From positions 97,242-161,241 of the forward strand of contig NZ_SLZV01000003.1 of assembly GCF_004346095.1 (NCBI RefSeq): 64,000 nucleotides of DNA. The letters are read 5' to 3'. This document shows, piece by piece, positions 19,070-26,940 of this stretch; position 1 is the first letter of the stretch; each line of letters begins with the position of its first letter. Below the pieces are notes generated by a model. The model worked only from the letters and a program-made list of their open reading frames with translations, did no database searches and was not told where the DNA came from. Source of the DNA: Faecalimonas umbilicata. Lineage in GTDB: Bacteria; Bacillota; Clostridia; Lachnospirales; Lachnospiraceae. The position numbers and the translations under genes are program-made.

Positions 19070-20194
19070 TCAATGCATATATTTTTGCTTATACTCCATG
19101 AAGAGCTGAAATGGTTTAAAATCATCTCTCCCCATATACATCTTGCATTCAGCCGTCATATATTCCTTAAGCCATTCCTCTTTTGAAATAATTCCTGTTT
19201 TAACACGAACGTCATAATCAAAACACTCAGCCATAGCAGTTAAACCATCGGGAACTTTTTTATAATATTTTTCCTTATCAATAAACCCTTTTTCCATAGA
19301 CTCACACCAATAGACAACTTGAGGCATTCCTGCTACTGTGGTAGAATATCCAAGGGCAGTATTTCTAAAGTTGATTTCCAAAAACCAAAGATTCCCATCT
19401 CTGTCTTTCAAAAATTCAAATTCAAAAATCCCCTCTAATCTAATATCCTCAATAACTTTTGCAATTTTCTTCTGCATTTCTTTATTTTCAGAATTCTTAA
19501 TAAACCAGTAAGGCGAATACTTATCTGGCATATTATACACCTGACTAGCCTCCGTTATTACCCAAACATCTTTACCATGATTTACACTAATGGCATCGAA
19601 AGACAACTCATCAACTTTTTCAATATACTGCTGAACAAGGACTTTTTCACTCCTCATATGACTGAAAGCTTCATTAAGTTCGATGTCATTGTAACAAACA
19701 TATACAATATCTTTCCATTCATCACCTATCGAATTAATGGCCTTAGTCATAACCGGATAAACTATATCTTTAGGAATTTCTCCCACTTTTACTTTCCATG
19801 TTTTTGCAATCTTAATATCATGCTTAGCAACAATACTCATCATCACATCTTTATCCATATAATGAGCAATGCGTCCAGACTCTCCTGCATTATAGAAAAA
19901 GAAATAATCTTTCAATCTATCATAATACTTATCAATCATCGCAACAGTCACATCATCACCTGTAAGGATAAATGATTTCTCTCTTGTACTTGCAAATTTA
20001 TCAATAATAAGTTCTATCCCATCTTCTGTAGAGTCTACGTAGTACTTTTCCTTTACATATTTACTTTGTCCAACAAATTTTAAGTCTCCTCTGACGGCGA
20101 CAACAATTGGGCTAATTCCAGCCTCGCCAAGCGTTCTTACAATTCCCAATGGATTGTAATGTTCTTTTGTAACAAGAACTATATATTCTCTCAT
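19070..20194 (-). CDS. ATP-grasp domain protein (carboxylate-amine ligase type)
   Basis: A 374-residue protein. The N-terminal pre-ATP-grasp domain begins YIVLVTKEHYNPLGIVRTLG; the ATP-grasp part has KVLVQQYIEKVDELSFDAIS near residue 195 and the Mg/ATP site GIFEFEFLKDRDGNLWFLEI near 265, followed by NFRNTALGYS. Such enzymes form amide bonds with an acyl-phosphate intermediate. Its start overlaps the phosphoglycosyl transferase stop by 4 bp, and an amino-acid permease follows, so it may load an amino acid onto an amino sugar made by the PIG-L protein. That role is inference. Confidence 0.82.
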   Translation of the reverse strand: MREYIVLVTKEHYNPLGIVRTLGEAGISPIVVAVRGDLKFVGQSKYVKEKYYVDSTEDGIELIIDKFASTREKSFILTGDDVTVAMIDKYYDRLKDYFFFYNAGESGRIAHYMDKDVMMSIVAKHDIKIAKTWKVKVGEIPKDIVYPVMTKAINSIGDEWKDIVYVCYNDIELNEAFSHMRSEKVLVQQYIEKVDELSFDAISVNHGKDVWVITEASQVYNMPDKYSPYWFIKNSENKEMQKKIAKVIEDIRLEGIFEFEFLKDRDGNLWFLEINFRNTALGYSTTVAGMPQVVYWCESMEKGFIDKEKYYKKVPDGLTAMAECFDYDVRVKTGIISKEEWLKEYMTAECKMYMGRDDFKPFQLFMEYKQKYMH

Positions 20195-20853
20195 TTAATC
20201 TCTACTCCCTTTTTCTCCCATTCTTTGAGTGTTTTTTCATCTACTGTTTCACGACGATAATCATGAAGCATTGGTCTATCATCTTCGCCATAATTACTCT
20301 TCATTCGTTTATATAGAATAACAAAAGTACATAATATCACCTTAACATCCATAATAAATGAAAGATTTTCTGCATAATATGCTTCAATTTCTAACTGAGT
20401 TTCCCAGTCACATTGTATTTCTTTACTAAGACAATCAGGCGGAATTAATCCTCCTTTTACCTTATGTCCTTTACGTTCTTTTTCTGTATAATACGGAAGA
20501 TAGAATGACGGCTGAGGTCTTGGTCCTACAATACTCATATCTCCCTTAAAGATCATGAATAATTCTGGAAGTTCATCCAAAGATGTGGACCGTAAAGCAA
20601 TTCCGAACTTAGTAAGTCTCTCTTTTTCTGGAAGTAATTCTCCATTCTCATCCGTTTCATTTGTCATTGAACGAAATTTATATAATTTAAATATCTTCTC
20701 GTCCTTACCAATTCGATCTTGTGAGAAAAGAATTGGACTTCCCATCTGTACTCTTACAACAATGGCAATAATCAGGTAAATTGGTGACAATACAATAATT
20801 GCAATACCAGATAAAACAATATCTAACAATCGCTTAATAAACAACTTATACAT
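20191..20853 (-). CDS. Polyprenyl-phosphate phosphoglycosyl transferase (initiating sugar transferase)
   Basis: A 220-residue small monotopic PGT. Residues about 5-30 form the re-entrant membrane helix (RLLDIVLSGIAIIVLSPIYL). The catalytic core shows FKLYKFRSMTNETDENGE, then TSLDELPELFMIFKGDMSIV and GPRP. It resembles PglC/EpsL/WcaJ-C domains, which transfer a phosphosugar to undecaprenyl phosphate at the inner membrane face and start repeat-unit assembly. Upstream and downstream genes are packed within 3 bp or overlapping. The sugar is unknown. Confidence 0.92.
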   Translation of the reverse strand: MYKLFIKRLLDIVLSGIAIIVLSPIYLIIAIVVRVQMGSPILFSQDRIGKDEKIFKLYKFRSMTNETDENGELLPEKERLTKFGIALRSTSLDELPELFMIFKGDMSIVGPRPQPSFYLPYYTEKERKGHKVKGGLIPPDCLSKEIQCDWETQLEIEAYYAENLSFIMDVKVILCTFVILYKRMKSNYGEDDRPMLHDYRRETVDEKTLKEWEKKGVEIK

Positions 20854-20856
20854 TTC

Positions 20857-21528
20857 CTACTCCCTCTTAAATACACACTCAAAAGCTTCCGCATAATTAC
20901 AACCAGCCTGAACACCACGATATGCAGCCAAACCTTCTAGTGCTTCGATTGAACGTGGGTAAGGATAAGGTCTCATTACGCCCTTATATGCCGAAAGCGC
21001 TCTTATTTTCAATTCAACACCCTTCTTACCAATTTCAACAAAATAGTTTGGAGAGAAACGATTTGCAGAAGTATCAAAAGACCACTCTGTTGAAGAAGGA
21101 ACTTCCATATAAAGTAACTCTTTTAACGCTGGGATGTTATCTCTCCTTTGGAACAGACGACTTGCAGCCTGAACTGCATAAGAAGTCTGAACATGATCAT
21201 TATTAGTATCAGAAGGATGATGTGTAATAAGTGCCTCAGCTTTCCATTCTTCAATACATCTCTCAACAAACTGAACCAAGTCAAGATGCGGAACTATATT
21301 CATCTTAATATTAGGAAAGTTTGCATGGTAAGTCTTTTCTACACCAACTATAGAAAGCGCCTTACCCTCGTCATCAGATAATGATAAAGACAAATCTTTT
21401 CTAGCTTCAGCTTGTGAAACCATAATAGCCACAGCAACCCTATGTCCTTCTAAAATCAATTTATGAATTGTTGCTCCCGCTCCCAAAACTTCATCGTCTG
21501 GGTGTGCCACAACTACTAAATAGTTCAT
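20857..21528 (-). CDS. PIG-L family deacetylase
   Basis: A 223-residue protein with the Zn-binding AHPDDEVLGAG motif at residues 8-18 and the downstream HHPSDTNNDH motif near 100, both hallmarks of PIG-L/LmbE N-acetylglucosamine deacetylases. Length is normal. It ends 3 bp before the initiating sugar transferase, so it probably deacetylates an N-acetyl sugar nucleotide or lipid-linked sugar, exposing an amine. The following ATP-grasp ligase could then acylate that amine; this sequence of events is inference. Confidence 0.9.
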   Translation of the reverse strand: MNYLVVVAHPDDEVLGAGATIHKLILEGHRVAVAIMVSQAEARKDLSLSLSDDEGKALSIVGVEKTYHANFPNIKMNIVPHLDLVQFVERCIEEWKAEALITHHPSDTNNDHVQTSYAVQAASRLFQRRDNIPALKELLYMEVPSSTEWSFDTSANRFSPNYFVEIGKKGVELKIRALSAYKGVMRPYPYPRSIEALEGLAAYRGVQAGCNYAEAFECVFKRE

Positions 21529-21654
21529 ACTATCTATCTCCCTCTTATATTTTATCTTTCAAGTCAATATACTATCCTTTTGAATTCTTAATATTTCTCA
21601 CCTCATAATTTCCTAGTCCTCGCTTTCGATATCAAAATATTCTCTATTTTTACG

Positions 21655-22150
21655 CCTGATAATAAATTGTAACCACCTTCTGTGCCCTTTCTTTTATATC
21701 ACCTTTATTCTTGTACACTGCTTCCAACAGCCATCCAACTCCTGCTATACTGCTCTGGCATTGTGTCATGAAGTATCTGATAATACTCTTATCTGTTACC
21801 GTAACCGGTCTGTTATTCACAACCTAGAATTAAAAAAACGATACCACTAATCCAGCACTACTCAACACATTTCCAAAACCGAGTGGCACAGTATTTCACA
21901 TTCCCATGTGTGCTAGCACCCTGTATAATCATTTAACACATTCTCTTGGTTGCGCCCATGACATCAACCGAATTAACCATCTATCTGTAGAAATCATCAT
22001 AAAGTGCTCCACCTTATATTCTTAGTAAAGCTCCACAAGATTCTGTGTACCAACCACATTGTTGTAAATGTCTTCTACACAGTTATGCTCCATCAATGGT
22101 ACATTCTTGTGGGCAACGGCATTGATGGTAAGCTGTGGGTGATGATTGCA
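21655..22150 (-). pseudogene. Decayed CapD/FlaA1-like nucleotide-sugar dehydratase remnant
   Basis: Pieces of a CapD-type SDR can be read in order on the minus strand in shifting frames: AVAHKNVPLMEHNCVEDIYN (about 22020-22120), VNSVDVMGATKRMC (about 21940-21985), ATRFGNVLSSAGLV (about 21850-21890) and PVTVTDKSIIRYFMT (about 21765-21810), then KGDIKERAQK. The CapD-like gene at 26941-28805 carries the equivalents AAAHKHVPLMEDS, VNPTNIMGASKR, AVRFGNVLGSNGS and PVTVTHKDIIRYFMT. This is a second, long-dead copy. 22151-22347 shows no readable gene. Confidence 0.72.
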
Positions 22151-22347
22151 ATCTTAATTCTCTGTGTTTCCTTTTTATCTCCTGCTTTGATTCCTAAAAG
22201 GATATATAATTATATAGAAAGATTTTTCTTCTTTTGTTTCTTGGTTTCGTCATTTATACACATATCGATACATCATACGGAGTGTTAATGTCCCCAATAG
22301 ATATCAGGCTTACTCATTCCAAAATCTGCTTATGTATCCTACACTTC

Positions 22348-23070
22348 CTACTTAATTTCTTCTGGTTTTTGATAATAAACACTACTATAATCCCCACCAT
22401 AATATTTACTATAGTAATACTTTCCATAATACCCTTTTGCTCTGACATCTACTTTATTTAACACTGCCCCGAGAATCCGACATCCGGATCTTTCCAGCTG
22501 TCGTTCTACTTTCTGTGCCATTTTATAACTGATCGCATCATTTTCAATGACGAGCATTGCCCCGTCACATTCTTTCGCGATGACCGCTGCATCAATCACA
22601 CTTCCAAGCGGCGGTGTGTCAATAATAATATAGTCATAAAGTGCGTGTGTCTTTTCCATTAGCTGTCTGAAATGTTCGTTCCCGAGTAATTCGGATGGAT
22701 TTGGCGGTACCGGCCCCGGAAGGATGACATGCAGATTGGAAATATTCGTAGCACATACGACTGCCCCCAGTTCTTCCTGTCCGGACAGATAATGGGAAAG
22801 CCCTTTTACTTCCTGCGTGACCTGATATCGTTTTGAGAATACCGAGCGGCGAAGATCCGCATCGATATAAAGAATTTTTCTGTCTGTCTCGGCAAGGCTT
22901 TCTGCCAACCGAAATGATACTTCTGATTTCCCTTCTCCAGGGGTGCAGCTTGTCACTGCAATGGCATTGATCTCTTCCCCGCAGAACAATACATTTGTTC
23001 TCAAGGTGCGATATGCTTCGCTTGTTCTGTAGTCCATGTTGTCTGGTATGACCAAATTAATCTTCTGCAT
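22348..23070 (-). CDS. cpsD: CpsD/CapB-like tyrosine autokinase (BY-kinase)
   Basis: A 240-residue cytoplasmic kinase with Walker A (SCTPGEGKSEVS near residue 42), Walker A' (ILYIDADLRR near 66) and Walker B (YIIIDTPPLG near 145). The C-terminus is a tyrosine cluster (YYGKYYYSKYYGGDYSSVYY) used for autophosphorylation. BY-kinases of Gram-positives need the membrane protein CpsC for activity and are reset by the CpsB phosphatase; all three are adjacent here. The trio controls polymer length and export. The residue count is normal. Confidence 0.95.
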   Translation of the reverse strand: MQKINLVIPDNMDYRTSEAYRTLRTNVLFCGEEINAIAVTSCTPGEGKSEVSFRLAESLAETDRKILYIDADLRRSVFSKRYQVTQEVKGLSHYLSGQEELGAVVCATNISNLHVILPGPVPPNPSELLGNEHFRQLMEKTHALYDYIIIDTPPLGSVIDAAVIAKECDGAMLVIENDAISYKMAQKVERQLERSGCRILGAVLNKVDVRAKGYYGKYYYSKYYGGDYSSVYYQKPEEIK

Positions 23071-23088
23071 CGCTTTCTCCCTTGTGTT

Positions 23089-23805
23089 CTATTTCTTTTT
23101 CTTCGTCTTTGTCTTGTCCTCCGTGGACGGAATCGCTCCAAGTACTCCGATTCCAAGATATTTTTCTACATCATCCTGACTGCGGATCTTATCATTCATC
23201 AGGAAGATCAGTAAAATGATTCCAGCTGTCAGCACGGCTCCTGCCGCTCCACCGATTACAGTATTTTTCATAATGTTCGGACTTGCCGGGCTGGATGGAA
23301 TCAGTGCTTCCTGTACCGTATTCAACGCTTTTAAGTTCATAACTTCTGTCACATGTTCTGCTCCCACATCTCTTACTTTATCCGCAAGTTCTTTTGCAAG
23401 ATATGGATCCGGATTGCTGACAGAAATATTTAGAATCAATGTATTTTCCTGATTTGTCACTGTAATTGCATTGGCAAGCGCAGTACTGGACATCTTCAGT
23501 CCAAGTTCCTCAATCACCTTATCTGTGACTGGTCGGCTCTTTAAGAGAGAGGCACAATCACCGAGCAGCTGATTGCTGAGGCTGATGTCTCCCGATGTCA
23601 CCGCTGCATCCTCCGCTTTTGTCAATACATATGCCTGTGTGGTCGCCTGGTAGATTGGTGTAACCATAAATTTCGTATAACCGAATGCAGCTCCGGCTGT
23701 CAGTACACCGACCAGAATAATGACCCACGCTTTATCTAACAGGACTGCTAATATCTCCAGCAGATCGATCCCGTTTTCTTCTATCTGTTCTTCTCGTTGT
23801 CTCAT
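23089..23805 (-). CDS. cpsC: CpsC/Wzz-like chain-length determinant and kinase activator
   Basis: A 238-residue protein with two membrane helices (about residues 24-44 and 185-208) flanking an extracellular domain. IDLLEILAVLLDKAWVIILV is the Wzz N-terminal signature, and the proline-rich PSSPASPNIMKNT precedes helix 2. The lysine-rich tail (KTKTKKKK) faces the cytoplasm where it would contact CpsD, whose gene starts 18 bp downstream. Confidence 0.93.
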   Translation of the reverse strand: MRQREEQIEENGIDLLEILAVLLDKAWVIILVGVLTAGAAFGYTKFMVTPIYQATTQAYVLTKAEDAAVTSGDISLSNQLLGDCASLLKSRPVTDKVIEELGLKMSSTALANAITVTNQENTLILNISVSNPDPYLAKELADKVRDVGAEHVTEVMNLKALNTVQEALIPSSPASPNIMKNTVIGGAAGAVLTAGIILLIFLMNDKIRSQDDVEKYLGIGVLGAIPSTEDKTKTKKKK

Positions 23806-23836
23806 TCATTTTCTCCTATATGTTCTCTTTTCTCTG

Positions 23837-24571
23837 TCACAGTTCCTCTATGAGTTTATTTTCGATCAATTTCCGTGGATTGTCATACAGCAGTTCTTTT
23901 GTACGCGCAAATCCATATGTTTTTTCCATATATTCGGCACATTCCTTCAGATTCGGTCTGCGCGATTCCATATGGTGCATGTCCGATGCCACAAAGTGCA
24001 CCAGTTCCTTTTTCATCAGCTTCTGAGCAAAAAGCTTCATCCGCAGACCGTTTTTCCCTACGATGCTGTCGCCATTGAGTTGGATATAAGCTCCCAACTG
24101 GATCACTTCAGAAATTCTGCTGACATTTTGGTGGAAGACACGATACCGCTCGGCATGTGCGATGATCGGGCAGTATCCTCTGTTGACCATAACGTGAACT
24201 GCATTGCGGATATACGCATAATCTTCCAGTGGCGAGAATTCTACAAGCAGATATCTGCTCTTTGCCATTGGGAAAATATTCCCCGCGGCAATCTCCTCCG
24301 CAAAATCGATTGTATAATAGATCTCTGTCCCCAAAAGTACGATCATATCCGGCAGATGTTCTCGCAGCCATCCGCGGATCTTCTGCAAAGCTTCCATGGT
24401 CCGTTCCGGGTTGCGGTGAAAGTGATTCCGATGATAGTGGGGCGTTGCAATCACGCACCGTACCCCCTGCCGATATGCACTTTTTAACATCCGCACACTT
24501 TCCTGAAAATCCGAAGCTCCGTCATCCACCCCCGGAAGGATGTGTGCATGAATATCAATCAGCCCTTTCAT
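23837..24571 (-). CDS. cpsB: CpsB-like PHP-family tyrosine phosphatase
   Basis: A 244-residue metal-dependent phosphatase. The N-terminus IDIHAHILPGVDDGASDFQE gives the PHP metal-binding HAH and DDG motifs; ATPHYHRNHFHRNPE near 45, IIAHAERYR near 138 and VASDMHHMESRRP near 193 supply the remaining ligands. CpsB/YwqE proteins dephosphorylate the CpsD tyrosine cluster. Gene order CpsB-CpsC-CpsD is the common Firmicute arrangement. Confidence 0.94.
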   Translation of the reverse strand: MKGLIDIHAHILPGVDDGASDFQESVRMLKSAYRQGVRCVIATPHYHRNHFHRNPERTMEALQKIRGWLREHLPDMIVLLGTEIYYTIDFAEEIAAGNIFPMAKSRYLLVEFSPLEDYAYIRNAVHVMVNRGYCPIIAHAERYRVFHQNVSRISEVIQLGAYIQLNGDSIVGKNGLRMKLFAQKLMKKELVHFVASDMHHMESRRPNLKECAEYMEKTYGFARTKELLYDNPRKLIENKLIEEL

Positions 24572-24591
24572 CTATGTTCACCTCACCTTTT

Positions 24592-25470
24592 CTATCCTCT
24601 GCTGTTTTTGATCAGCCGTCTTCGCAAACTTGCAATCCGCAGTAGTAATAATGCGGCAATTCCAAAGAATCCCATCGCAAATCCCTCAAAGATCAGCAGA
24701 CCGTTCGTCACATAAGTCACCATAAACTGGTACAAATATTCCGGTTCGATCACAAGCCGCCGATAGTCCTGTGCAAGCAGCAAATACGCCGGAACAAGAC
24801 CGATCATCATCCCCGATGCCAGTGTACTGTACACAAGATAGCGCATCGCGTGATGTTTCCAAATATACATCCGAAACAATACAATTCCTGCCAGCACCGC
24901 AAAGACTAAGCAGCCGAGAATGCCAACTGTAATTACTTTCTCTGCAAAACTGTGAATTCTTCCATAATATTCAATAAAAGGAATCTTCGTTGCCCTTACA
25001 TATTGCTCTGCTGCCTGTTCCAGATAAGTATTCAGTACCGTCTGCTGTGCTTCCCCCAGCTCAATCTCCCTGGACTTTGCATAGTTTTCTACATTCTCTT
25101 TTAACTTTGTTCGAAGCTTCCCGGTATCCGGCTGATAAGTCTGTCCGGTCAAAGACGCCTCCAGACTCGCCCGGATATCGTTGTACATACTGTTCGTATC
25201 TACAATTCCTTCCAGTGCACTTTTCGGAATCCCAAGAGGAATGGATAAATCTTCCACTCGCTCGTAAAAATCATCACAGACTACTCCATAATAATCCTTC
25301 ACATTCAAGCTGCGAACGATCATCTTCTCATTCAGGAATCCTAACCGAAGGCTTCCAAGAAGCGCTGCCATTGTCAGTGTCACCGCGATCAAAAAGGACA
25401 GGATCATGCTCACGATCGTTCTTCCTTTTCTGTTGGAGGAAGACTGCTTCTTTGTTTTCTGATATTCCAT
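24592..25470 (-). CDS. Uncharacterised membrane protein next to sortase
   Basis: A 292-residue protein I cannot place in a named family. It has a short basic N-terminus with a helix at about 18-40, an outside domain of about 130 residues that includes a predicted helical stretch (AQQTVLNTYLEQAAEQYVRA), then three or four helices between residue 175 and 280 and a basic cytoplasmic tail. It lies 11 bp after the sortase stop and 20 bp before cpsB, so it belongs to the same transcript. A role in presenting or anchoring the secreted protein or polymer is possible, not shown. Confidence 0.75.
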   Translation of the reverse strand: MEYQKTKKQSSSNRKGRTIVSMILSFLIAVTLTMAALLGSLRLGFLNEKMIVRSLNVKDYYGVVCDDFYERVEDLSIPLGIPKSALEGIVDTNSMYNDIRASLEASLTGQTYQPDTGKLRTKLKENVENYAKSREIELGEAQQTVLNTYLEQAAEQYVRATKIPFIEYYGRIHSFAEKVITVGILGCLVFAVLAGIVLFRMYIWKHHAMRYLVYSTLASGMMIGLVPAYLLLAQDYRRLVIEPEYLYQFMVTYVTNGLLIFEGFAMGFFGIAALLLLRIASLRRRLIKNSRG

Positions 25471-25481
25471 CTTTCTTCCTC

Positions 25482-26135
25482 CTATTTTAATACTGGTCCA
25501 CTCACTTTGTCTGCATAGACAAAGAAACGCTGATCCGTACTTGACAGCATGTCAAACGGATAACAGGTATACATGACCAGTTCTTCTTTCTTCTGAAGCA
25601 GGTCTACTGCCTGCGGATCAGATTCGTTTAAGACCTTTGTCTCCCGCACTTGATAGCGGTAGATCCCATAACTTGTCTTAATTGTCACTTCGTCTCCCAC
25701 CGCAATCTTTTGCAGCGGAGAAAAGTAGGTTGTATTGTGGCCACTGAGTAAAATCGTCTTGCCATACCCTGGGATAAAGCTGCCCTGGTACTGTCCGGCT
25801 CCCACACGCATGATCTCCATGCTGTCACCGTAGTAGAGCGGTACATCCAGACCAATCTGCTCACAAGTCACATTTGCATAATGCTCCCCAAACTTCGGCC
25901 AGGTTACATCCGCAAGCGGAATCTCTTCCGCCTCTGCATCTTTATCTGGTTCCGAAAAAATAGAGCCCAATTCCTCAGAAAATTCAGGAAGGCTCTCAGT
26001 CATAAACATGCTGCCTGCAGTCGTTACTATATTTATAAACGGGGATGCCGCAACATATACAACTCCGTAACCTATCATGGTAAAGAATAGTGGCACGATC
26101 ACATATGCCACTATTCTGCTTTTACGCTGTTTCAT
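25482..26135 (-). CDS. Sortase (class D-like)
   Basis: The start at 26135 (MKQRKSRIVAYVIVPLFF) is chosen because it lies 4 bp after the upstream stop and has AGAGGA upstream; the longer in-frame extension to 26192 overlaps the previous gene. The product of about 217 residues has one N-terminal membrane helix and a sortase fold with catalytic His in LLSGHNTTYF, Cys in LVMYTCYPFD and Arg in STDQRFFVYA. Sortases link secreted proteins to the wall. Its neighbour has a sorting-signal-like tail, so it may be a dedicated pair. Confidence 0.9.
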   Translation of the reverse strand: MKQRKSRIVAYVIVPLFFTMIGYGVVYVAASPFINIVTTAGSMFMTESLPEFSEELGSIFSEPDKDAEAEEIPLADVTWPKFGEHYANVTCEQIGLDVPLYYGDSMEIMRVGAGQYQGSFIPGYGKTILLSGHNTTYFSPLQKIAVGDEVTIKTSYGIYRYQVRETKVLNESDPQAVDLLQKKEELVMYTCYPFDMLSSTDQRFFVYADKVSGPVLK

Positions 26136-26139
26136 CAAT

Positions 26140-26769
26140 CTAGCATTCCTCTGCAGTCTCTCTATAGTTGTTCTTCTTTGCCACAGCAGCACATCCTACC
26201 AAAGCCATCACAAATCCGGCTGCTACCGCATATGTCGCTCCGGCATTCATACCAGTCTTCTTGATCACCTTGTCAGAAGATCCGATAGTTGTACCGTCTT
26301 TTGCAAGCTTTACATTGATCACACCGTTGTCTCCTGCGAGCATGTCCGCTGTGATAATGATTCCGACTTCTTTCAGTCCCGGTGCAATCGCATCTACAAT
26401 CTGCTGTGCGATCTGCATAATACCATCTTTTCCGATAATATTTAACAAATCTTTTGCACTTGCAGCGCCATTCGCATCAATCGCCTGCTGTAAAAGGCCA
26501 GCTGCCTGATCGATTGCTTTTAACACTGCATCTACCTGACTCGCTGTCAGATCCACTTCTCCGGAAGCGAGCCAGCTCTCTGCCTGACTGTAATAACTTG
26601 CATACAGAGAAACATCTGTCACTCCAAATCCAGCTGCAGAGCTTTCCATCTTATTCAGAATCTTCTGCTCTTCTGCGCTGACTCCTGAGGCTGCCAATGC
26701 CGGCATGCACATAGAGGCACTAAGTACACCTGCGGCCAATACTGCAGCAAATTTCTTTTGGTTCCTCAT
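26140..26769 (-). CDS. Secreted protein with KKTG-type C-terminal tail, probable sortase substrate
   Basis: The start at 26769 (MRNQKKFAAVLAAGVLSASM) follows GGAGGG; an upstream in-frame ATG lacks this. A signal peptide ends near AALAAS-type PALAAS. The mature part is about 130 residues, alanine-rich and helical, without a family I recognise. The C-terminus carries VIKKTGMNAGATYAVAAGF, a hydrophobic helix and a basic KKNNYRE tail: the layout of a sorting signal, but with KKTG in place of LPxTG. The sortase gene follows after 4 bp. Confidence 0.78.
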   Translation of the reverse strand: MRNQKKFAAVLAAGVLSASMCMPALAASGVSAEEQKILNKMESSAAGFGVTDVSLYASYYSQAESWLASGEVDLTASQVDAVLKAIDQAAGLLQQAIDANGAASAKDLLNIIGKDGIMQIAQQIVDAIAPGLKEVGIIITADMLAGDNGVINVKLAKDGTTIGSSDKVIKKTGMNAGATYAVAAGFVMALVGCAAVAKKNNYRETAEEC

Positions 26770-26861
26770 ATTCTTTCCCTCCAAACATCACACACATCTC
26801 ATATTTACACGGATATTTCATTCGAAATATGAATTGCTTTATAATTTCTATATACGAAAAC

Positions 26862-26890
26862 AGTATATCGCATCTGTTTCTGTTTGTAAA
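26862..26890 (-). promoter_or_regulatory. Sigma-A-type promoter for the secreted protein-sortase-cpsBCD transcript
   Basis: On the minus strand TTTACA (26885-26890) and TATACT (26862-26867) are separated by 17 bp, about 95 bp upstream of the start codon at 26769. Confidence 0.55.
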
Positions 26891-26940
26891 TATCCTTTTG
26901 CCCACTTTTTTACTACATGTTGCCCTGCACACGAAGCGCT

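Noticed and set aside
23720..24487. Plus-strand 255-codon frame opposite cpsB
   Set aside because: Shadow of cpsB and cpsC in reverse; codon use and content are not protein-like.
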